A stretch of 5,395 nt of DNA, taken from contig DAHWKH010000122.1 of assembly GCA_027343725.1 (NCBI GenBank), positions 1-5,395 on the forward strand. The letters are read 5' to 3'. A program made the position numbers and the translations under genes. A model generated the notes under the pieces. It was given only the letters and a program-made list of their open reading frames with translations, was not told the DNA's origin and ran no database searches. Source of the stretch: Acidiferrobacteraceae bacterium (GTDB lineage Bacteria > Pseudomonadota > Gammaproteobacteria > Acidiferrobacterales > Acidiferrobacteraceae). This document shows positions 1 through 5,395 of the stretch, in pieces; positions within the stretch are counted from its first letter, which is position 1, and each line of letters starts with the position of its first letter.

Positions 1-2665
1 CGGAGAGGTCGTAGCCGGCGTTCGTAACGCTGTTGTCGAAGACCTCGAGGTCGAGGAACGGACGCAGGTCGGGGGCATAATGGCGCCGATAGCTCTCGCC
101 AAAGTGGACATCGAGGCCCACCTGCGCATAGCTTTGTGGCACGAAGAAATCGATCCCCCCGCCTCCTGGCGGTAAAAGCGGTACGAGCGTTGCCGGCAAC
201 AGGCCAGCCCCGCTGTAGTGTGCGAACGAGAGCGCGCCGCCGACGGTGACGTCCGGATAACCGAGATAGATCTTGTGGCCGTACCGGAAATCCGCAATCA
301 CGCCCGTGGCAAGCGTGCCACCCCCCTGCGCGCGCAACTGCCGATAGGAGAGCTGCCCGTAGACGCTGTCGCGTACCGTCAGCGCCTCGCTATCGGCTAC
401 GCTCACACTGTTTTTAACGCCCCCGAGGTAGAGCGATGGCAAATCGTAGGCCCGCGTATGATAGTCAACGCGCAGGATCTGGGCGCTGTGTGCCCAGAGG
501 GCGGTCTGCCAGCGCGCCTCGGCGTAGAGGAAGCTTGTCACGGCCGAACGGCGACCGAGGATAAAACGATAGAGTCCGGATGGACGGCGCGCCGTGATGC
601 CGAAGTACGCGGATCGATCGAAACGCGGTATCGCGCCGATGAGCGCAGGGTCGGTGCGCTGATCGACACTTGTGACCACCCCGGCCTCTATGGCGGTGCC
701 CGGATTCAATGCATGCCGCACGACGATTCCTGCGCTTTGAGCGCTGAACCCGGCGCTCCGCAGATATTGGATTTGGCCGCCCACGCGATCGGATTCGCGG
801 AGCGCACGGTCCCGATACTGGCGCGCCACCGCGGCGTCGGAGCGACTCTCTTGCAGGCTTGCGAAGGCCGCGGAGATAGCCTGTGCCGGTTCGCCTACGG
901 CGGTTGCGGCATCGACTTGACCGGTCCGTGGGAGGGTGAGGTTGTGACGGACAAGGAGGCCCCGTACGCGCATCCCGTCATGTCCGGCAAGGGCCACCGC
1001 AAGCGCTGCCCAGGGGGACACGTGACGGTCGCTCGGTGCTTCGTAATCGGCGGGCGCATAGGCCTCCCGTGCGAGCGCGTAACCAAGAAGGACCTCACCA
1101 CGCATGCGCGCGGGTCGATGATGGTTCGCTGCGGCCAGCAGCGCCATGACGGTCGGAGCGGTAGCGAGATCGACCGCAAGCGCGGCACGACGACGCGCCT
1201 TATGGCGTATCTGTGGGTTGTTATCGCGGAGCAGGATCCTAAACGCACGGCGCCGAACGGCGACGGCCTCGCCGACACGCCCCTCCTTGGCAAGGCCGTC
1301 GGCCAGCGGCAACAACAATCGCGGATCACCAGGATGGCGCCGCACCAAGCCCTGTAGGTACGGGAGCGCAAGACGCGGTTCGTTCAGGGTCAGGAAACAC
1401 AGGGCGTAAGGCAGCCACAGGGAGCGATTGCGATCGACGAGCCGTGCCCATGTGAGCAGGGTGGCGGCCAGATGGGGAGTGCGCCCCGTGGCCACGAAAA
1501 ACCACAAGTAGGAGCCAAGGACAGCGGTGCTCTGAGGGAAGCGCCGTAGGGCCTCGCGATAGACTCGCTCGGCCTGCCGGTCATGCCCCTGCGCCGCCCA
1601 ATAGCGGGCGAGTCCGGTCCAATAGTAGGGATTAGCGATGAGTTCCTTGTCGTGGCCGGCGCGGACCTGCGCGAAGGTGTCCGCGAGCAAGGTGCGCGAA
1701 TGTCGCCTCTCGGCGATGCTCAACATGGTGAAAAAGAACACCGGCGTGTGGTAGCGCCGGAAGCCCGTGAGGGCGAGCCAGTAAGCGCTCTGCGGGTGGC
1801 GGCGTTCCTTCAGGAGCACGAGATGGGCGAGATCTGCCTGGGTGGCGGTACCGCGCGCGTAGAGAGCCTGCGCGGCCGCGTGCGCCATGGGGAAGTCCTG
1901 GCGCATCCAGGCGAGTTCCCCGAGGGTATGGTAGTAGGCAAAGTGACGGGTCGACACCGCCGGAGCGTGTCGGACGAGCAAGCGGTAAGCGCGGCCGACA
2001 TGCCCGCGGCGATAGAAGATCGACGCCTCGGTCAACAGTACGCGCGCCGTTGGCCCGTAGCGGCGCGTATAGGCGCCAAGCGCCACGAGTTCGCGCCCCT
2101 GCGCGCCGAGGCTTTGATCCAAGGTTATGATAGACCAGAGGTAGCGCCGATGGGGGTTTGTGCGCATGGCCTCTTGAAGCCATGCAATGGCGCGATGCGG
2201 ATGTCCCTGGATTTGATAGAGTCGGCTCATCTCCAGGACGAGGCCCGGTTCCTCGGGGTGACGTTGCAGGCGGAGGGTGAGCAGCTCGGTCAGGCGAGTG
2301 AACGCCGACAGGCCGCTCGCCAGTGTCCAAGCGGGTCTGAGATAGGCAGGCTGTCCGTGACGGGCAAGATAGACCATGGCGCGCAAGGCCGCATGATCGT
2401 GTCCGGTCCATAACGCCGTCCTGGCAAGCCGCCGCCGCCACACGATCGTGCGCGGCCGGCTTTTCACGGCCTCCCGGGCTACGCGGTAGGCGGCGCGCAC
2501 ATGGTGCGCATTCAGGAATACCTTATAGGAAAGGCTGTAGTCCTGACGGTCATACGGCTCGTGCGGCGCCCCGCCCCTATGCGCCGCGTAAGCCGCGGCC
2601 CACGGCGCAACGGCGGCCAGGGCCGTGCTCACGGCAAGCAGCCGATGCGCGTACCTGACACTCAT
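1..2665 (-). CDS. pelB: PelB-type outer-membrane exporter: TPR scaffold plus beta-barrel (3' end of gene outside window)
   Basis: The frame is open from the ATG at 2665 to the left edge: 888 codons, no stop, C-terminus missing. Residues 1-28 are a Sec signal peptide: basic MSVRYAHR, then a hydrophobic run ending in AAAYAA, with cleavage near residue 27 or 28. From about 35 to 600 there are many TPR-like helix pairs, for example 138-166 (LVLEMSRLYQIQGHPHRAIA), 345-377 (WTGLARYWAAQGHDRQAERV) and 447-479. From about 628 onward the pattern changes to alternating amphipathic strands rich in Tyr, Gly, Ser and Arg (SAYFGITARR, FLYAEARWQTALW, GQLSYRQL, GGALSFAHYSG), as in a porin-type barrel. A Gly run lies at 834-837 in a long Pro/Leu/Gly loop. 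In Pel systems this protein guides the polymer and PelA through its TPRs and exports the product through the barrel. Pseudomonas PelB is about 1190 residues with a 16-stranded barrel, so roughly a third of the barrel is probably missing here. BcsC or PgaA-like exporters share the design, but the pelA context favours PelB. Confidence 0.9.
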   Translation of the reverse strand, partial: MSVRYAHRLLAVSTALAAVAPWAAAYAAHRGGAPHEPYDRQDYSLSYKVFLNAHHVRAAYRVAREAVKSRPRTIVWRRRLARTALWTGHDHAALRAMVYLARHGQPAYLRPAWTLASGLSAFTRLTELLTLRLQRHPEEPGLVLEMSRLYQIQGHPHRAIAWLQEAMRTNPHRRYLWSIITLDQSLGAQGRELVALGAYTRRYGPTARVLLTEASIFYRRGHVGRAYRLLVRHAPAVSTRHFAYYHTLGELAWMRQDFPMAHAAAQALYARGTATQADLAHLVLLKERRHPQSAYWLALTGFRRYHTPVFFFTMLSIAERRHSRTLLADTFAQVRAGHDKELIANPYYWTGLARYWAAQGHDRQAERVYREALRRFPQSTAVLGSYLWFFVATGRTPHLAATLLTWARLVDRNRSLWLPYALCFLTLNEPRLALPYLQGLVRRHPGDPRLLLPLADGLAKEGRVGEAVAVRRRAFRILLRDNNPQIRHKARRRAALAVDLATAPTVMALLAAANHHRPARMRGEVLLGYALAREAYAPADYEAPSDRHVSPWAALAVALAGHDGMRVRGLLVRHNLTLPRTGQVDAATAVGEPAQAISAAFASLQESRSDAAVARQYRDRALRESDRVGGQIQYLRSAGFSAQSAGIVVRHALNPGTAIEAGVVTSVDQRTDPALIGAIPRFDRSAYFGITARRPSGLYRFILGRRSAVTSFLYAEARWQTALWAHSAQILRVDYHTRAYDLPSLYLGGVKNSVSVADSEALTVRDSVYGQLSYRQLRAQGGGTLATGVIADFRYGHKIYLGYPDVTVGGALSFAHYSGAGLLPATLVPLLPPGGGGIDFFVPQSYAQVGLDVHFGESYRRHYAPDLRPFLDLEVFDNSVTNAGYDLS
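2662..2665 (-). promoter_or_regulatory. ATGA stop/start overlap coupling the two PelB-part genes
   Basis: The TGA stop of the upstream 286-aa gene (2664-2662) shares bases with the ATG start of the TPR-barrel gene (2665-2663). The bases before the ATG (CTGCTGGGTATGAC) hold only a weak ribosome site. Reinitiation by ribosomes that have just finished the upstream gene is therefore the likely way this gene is translated. This arrangement is typical of genes whose products are needed together. Confidence 0.7.
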
Positions 2666-3522
2666 GTCATACCCAGCAGGCGCTTCGCATAGCGGGACGC
2701 CGTCTGCGGCTCGTTGGCGGCGCGCGCCAGGACGATCATGCGTCGAAGGACTATGGGCTCGCGGGCAAGACCCGCGAGGTGACGACGGCCCTCAGCGACC
2801 GCCATCGCCACATCATTGTGCCTTTGAAGAACCTGCAAGGCCGCCAGGAAATAGCGCGTCTTGGCGGCTCGCGTGGAGGCATAGCGCTCTGCCGCGAAGT
2901 CGAAGCGCGCCGCGTCCCGAGGATGATCCAGGCCTTCGGCGGCGTTGGCGACCAAGGCATAGATCCCGGCCCAGCGCGCGCGGTCCTCACGCGCGAGACC
3001 GCCACGGACACCTCTCGCCGCACCCAGGTCGTCAGCCACGGCCGCTTCCGCTACCGGCTCGTGCCGCACCCGCCCTTCCGCCCCCTTCCGCAATTGGCTG
3101 ACGAGCACACGCAAGGCGTGTTGTTGACTCGCGTGCCATGTGCTGCCCTGCAGATAGGCGTAGCGCACGCCCGGCCGATCGCCATAGTCAAGTGGACGCA
3201 GGCGTTGCCCCGAAGTGCGGCGTGCGGCGCGCGGCATGAGCGGCGCCAATACCCTTAGCGCCGTGAGGTCGTGATTGGCCTCAATTTCCCGGCGCGCAAG
3301 CAGCAACATGATCGCATCGCCACGCGCGTCACGCGCCGCGGCTTTCACGAAATATAAGTCGACCGCGGGCGCGTGCGAATGTTGAATGCGTTGCAGAAAC
3401 GATGCCGGGTTGAAGAGCAGTGCGAGGGTCAGCACGATGCCGAGCGCAAGGCCCACGACGAGCGCAGGCGGCGCCAGGCGCTCGCGCCCGATATTAGGAG
3501 CAATGAACCGTGAAGTGGCCAT
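2662..3522 (-). CDS. Inner-membrane-anchored TPR-like protein, probable detached N-terminal part of PelB
   Basis: This complete 286-residue gene has an ATG at 3522, a GAAGG ribosome site six bases before it, and a TGA at 2662. Residues 1-18 are polar and basic. Residues 19-37 (PPALVVGLALGIVLTLALLF region) form one membrane helix without a clear signal-peptidase site, so an N-in anchor with a periplasmic body is likely. The rest is Ala/Leu/Arg-rich helical pairs of TPR type, best seen at about 57-95 (LLARREIEANHDLTALRVLA), 181-212, 220-252 and 255-283. No catalytic motif is visible. It sits between pelA and the TPR-barrel gene and overlaps both. Single-chain PelB starts with a membrane helix followed by TPRs, so I infer this is that segment encoded separately, serving as a periplasmic scaffold for PelA or the polymer. 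The homology call rests on architecture and context, since repeats of this kind diverge fast. A lineage-specific Pel accessory TPR protein is the alternative. Confidence 0.72.
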   Translation of the reverse strand: MATSRFIAPNIGRERLAPPALVVGLALGIVLTLALLFNPASFLQRIQHSHAPAVDLYFVKAAARDARGDAIMLLLARREIEANHDLTALRVLAPLMPRAARRTSGQRLRPLDYGDRPGVRYAYLQGSTWHASQQHALRVLVSQLRKGAEGRVRHEPVAEAAVADDLGAARGVRGGLAREDRARWAGIYALVANAAEGLDHPRDAARFDFAAERYASTRAAKTRYFLAALQVLQRHNDVAMAVAEGRRHLAGLAREPIVLRRMIVLARAANEPQTASRYAKRLLGMT

Positions 3523-5395
3523 GATGAGCCTTCAAGTGAAATGTCATGAGTGATCCGACAGGATGCCCCTGGATCGGTCGTTGTCCGTCCAGGACTCGAC
3601 ACCCGGCGGCGTTGGCGAGCCGGAAGCGGAGAGCCATGTGGCCGTCGAGGGCAAACGACAGCTGTGCGCCGCGATAAGAAGCGGCTGTGATCGTGGCGTT
3701 GGCGTCGTGCAGATACGGTACGCGAGGGCGACGCGATGTGAGGCGGATCGGTACGAAGGCAGCGGCCGATGACGGGGCGATGTGAATGTAGCGCACGGCG
3801 CCGTGGCGATCGAAGCCCGCGAGACCCCGGGTGTCGCGCAAGCGCGGGTAACCCAGGCGCGTCGGGATACGCCATTCGCGCAAAGCCCCGGCGCCACCGA
3901 CATACCAGCGGTGCGCGCCGCGGGCGACGACCGCGTGTCCGAAATCTCCGGCTATGCGCGCAAACTGCGACGGAAACACGGGATCCGTGCGCTGCCGCAG
4001 GGCCCAGGTGATCACCTTGCGCAAGGCGCGCAGGCCCGCCGCACGCGCCCCCGAGTAGAAGTGATAGTAGATATCCAGGGGCTTGAGGCGTCTTGGGTTA
4101 TTGGTCAGCTTGAAGGTCTGGATGGCGCGGACGTAGCCATAATAATAGGGGCTGGTCCAACTGTGCGTGTAGACATTCTCGTCCTGCATGGGCGCGTAGA
4201 CTTGGAAATGGCGGCCCTTGAAGATCCCAAGCCCCCGCACCTTCGTGACAAACGGCTCGGCGTCTGTCTCGGTGGCGCCGCCACCGTTCAGATTGAGGAC
4301 GTGGGCCTGGTAACTGAGTGCCACCACACGGGCATCGGGATCGCAATCCCCGGACCATTGGATGAGCGACACGCGCTTGCCGGGCGGCGCAATGTGGTGA
4401 TTGATCCAGTGGATGGCCCAACCGATCTCTTTGTGAGCGCTAAAGCGGGTATAACCGGGGACCGTGAGCGCGTACCCATAGCGCATACTACCCTTGTGGC
4501 CCATGAGCGCGGGATTGCGTTCAAGCGCAGGCCAATTGAAGGGATGGGAAAACGTGTGTGACGCGACCTCGACCCAAGGGAGTGCCGCGATGCGGCGCGC
4601 GATGGCCGTAAGCCGCGCTGCCGCCTTCGGAAACAATCCGTGCGGCGTGAAGTAGGACACGATAAAGGATGCCGATGTCGGGATCCGGTATTTGTCTAAT
4701 ATTTGCTTCAAGATGACGTCGCCCGCGTAGCGATCCCGGTAGTGATAGATCCAGCTCTTGTTCGCGAATCCATCGCCGTCGATCTGGGCCATGAGCAGGC
4801 GCCGCCCGCTCTCGGTGGTGGTGTCGGGAACCGGCATCGCCGGCAGCCGCAGCGCGCGGCGCAGGAACCGGAACGGATCGATAACCCACGCGGCCGGCGC
4901 TTTGCCCTTGCGACTGGGTACCGCGCCGAGATAGCTCACGACATCGGGCGACAGCGCATAGCCGCCCCAGGGCGTGATGCCGGCGGCGTCCTCAGTCTGG
5001 CCTCGCGCATCTCGCAGTGCGAGAAGCCGGCGGCCGCCACGAAGCCTGAGCGGCAGAAAATTGTTAGGGGCTGCTGCCACCGGGCGGGTCTCGAAACCGA
5101 CGTATCGCGGATCACGGAATGCGACGTGATTGCCTACGAGGCCGCGTGGGATGCGGCCCACCGAAAGGCCGAGTGGACGCAGGTGTCCGGTGTCGGCCGA
5201 AAACCCGAAGCTTCCGAGAATGGCCACCGGCACCCCGTCGCGCATCTGTCGCCGTAACCAGCGATAGACCCTCTCCCCTTGCGGCACATGGTTGTTCTCG
5301 AACCACGTGACGATACCGGCATAGCGCCCTGCGAGCGTGCCGTGCGGCAGACCGTCGGCGACGTTCTTTATGTCGGTGCTATAGCCCAGATAGTT
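3494..5395 (-). CDS. pelA: PelA-type periplasmic polysaccharide deacetylase (5' end of gene outside window)
   Basis: This gene would act in the periplasm, removing acetyl groups from the GalNAc-rich Pel polymer before export. The frame is open from the right edge, giving 633 visible residues to a TAA at 3494. The GTG at 5287 is an internal codon, because PelA-like sequence (NYLGYSTDIKNVADGLPHG) continues upstream of it. Numbering from the edge, residues 1 to about 190 look like the flavodoxin/reductase-like domain of PelA. About 195-460 is a polysaccharide deacetylase domain: IDGDGF holds D206 and D208 and SHTFSHPF holds H280 and H284, matching the family's catalytic Asp and metal-binding Asp-His-His. 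WSGDCDP (from 347), THSWTSP (H411) and IYYHFYSG (H445) complete the pocket motifs. About 470-633 is a beta-rich C-terminal domain. Pseudomonas PelA has about 950 residues and begins with a GH166 hydrolase domain. That part would lie off-window, so whether it is present here is unknown. Confidence 0.93.
   Translation of the reverse strand, partial: NYLGYSTDIKNVADGLPHGTLAGRYAGIVTWFENNHVPQGERVYRWLRRQMRDGVPVAILGSFGFSADTGHLRPLGLSVGRIPRGLVGNHVAFRDPRYVGFETRPVAAAPNNFLPLRLRGGRRLLALRDARGQTEDAAGITPWGGYALSPDVVSYLGAVPSRKGKAPAAWVIDPFRFLRRALRLPAMPVPDTTTESGRRLLMAQIDGDGFANKSWIYHYRDRYAGDVILKQILDKYRIPTSASFIVSYFTPHGLFPKAAARLTAIARRIAALPWVEVASHTFSHPFNWPALERNPALMGHKGSMRYGYALTVPGYTRFSAHKEIGWAIHWINHHIAPPGKRVSLIQWSGDCDPDARVVALSYQAHVLNLNGGGATETDAEPFVTKVRGLGIFKGRHFQVYAPMQDENVYTHSWTSPYYYGYVRAIQTFKLTNNPRRLKPLDIYYHFYSGARAAGLRALRKVITWALRQRTDPVFPSQFARIAGDFGHAVVARGAHRWYVGGAGALREWRIPTRLGYPRLRDTRGLAGFDRHGAVRYIHIAPSSAAAFVPIRLTSRRPRVPYLHDANATITAASYRGAQLSFALDGHMALRFRLANAAGCRVLDGQRPIQGHPVGSLMTFHLKAHHGHFTVHCS
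3529..3533 (-). promoter_or_regulatory. Ribosome binding site of the 286-aa TPR-like gene
   Basis: On the minus strand GAAGG stands six bases (CTCATC) before the ATG at 3522. It lies inside the last codons of pelA. It supports the chosen start, and therefore the 29-base overlap with the pelA end, as real. Confidence 0.65.

Noticed and set aside
218..1357. Long plus-strand open frame (379 codons) antisense to the PelB barrel region
   Set aside because: It lies fully opposite a coding frame with signal peptide, TPRs and barrel strands. Its translation has no domain-like pattern. Long antisense frames are common in GC-rich genes.
1583..2413. Plus-strand open frame (276 codons) and an overlapping minus-strand frame at 1632-2441
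   Set aside because: Both are out of frame with the continuous 888-codon PelB frame and give low-complexity Arg/Pro/Gly translations; they are shadows.
2657..2670. Frameshift or assembly error as the cause of the split PelB
   Set aside because: The ATGA overlap plus a proper signal peptide right after the junction fit a true gene boundary better. It cannot be fully excluded without relatives.
3782..4561. Plus-strand open frame (259 codons) antisense to the PelA deacetylase domain
   Set aside because: The opposite strand carries the recognisable catalytic motifs, and this frame shows no family signature.
5285..5287. GTG at 5287 as the start of PelA
   Set aside because: The frame stays open upstream to the window edge, and the 36 extra residues look like PelA linker-domain sequence, so this is an internal valine codon.

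Overview
The window is a dense, GC-rich, single-strand block of bacterial DNA. Three genes lie head to tail on the minus strand, with no intergenic space between them. Read 5'->3' on the minus strand they are a PelA-type Pel exopolysaccharide deacetylase (running in from the right edge), a small membrane-anchored TPR-like protein, and a large secreted TPR protein whose C-terminal part is an outer-membrane beta-barrel (running off the left edge). I read this as the front part of a pel operon (pelA-pelB...). An outer-membrane porin with a signal peptide implies a Gram-negative bacterium, most likely a proteobacterium. The species cannot be fixed from this window.

Layout: 3494-5395(-) is the C-terminal two thirds of PelA, with a flavodoxin/reductase-like linker domain, a polysaccharide deacetylase domain with an intact DxD...HxxxH metal site, and a beta-rich C-terminal domain. 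The N-terminal hydrolase domain usual in PelA would lie beyond the right edge. 2662-3522(-) is a complete 286-aa protein with one N-terminal membrane helix and TPR-like helical pairs; it overlaps the pelA end by 29 nt. 1-2665(-) overlaps that gene by 4 nt (ATGA). It has a signal peptide, about 570 residues of TPR-type helices and then a run of amphipathic strands. It is open without a stop to the window edge, 888 codons, which I checked codon by codon.

The unusual point is that the single PelB protein of Pseudomonas (inner-membrane anchor, TPR superhelix and outer-membrane barrel in one chain) seems to be encoded here by two genes. One is an inner-membrane-anchored TPR protein. The other is a separately exported TPR-barrel protein. 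Inferred working model: PelA deacetylates (and, if the upstream domain exists, trims) the GalNAc-rich polymer in the periplasm, bound to the TPR scaffold shared by the two PelB parts, and the barrel exports the product. The synthase genes (pelC-pelG) would be expected past the left edge. No promoter, terminator, RNA gene, mobile element, repeat or CRISPR array was seen. Essentially every base is coding.
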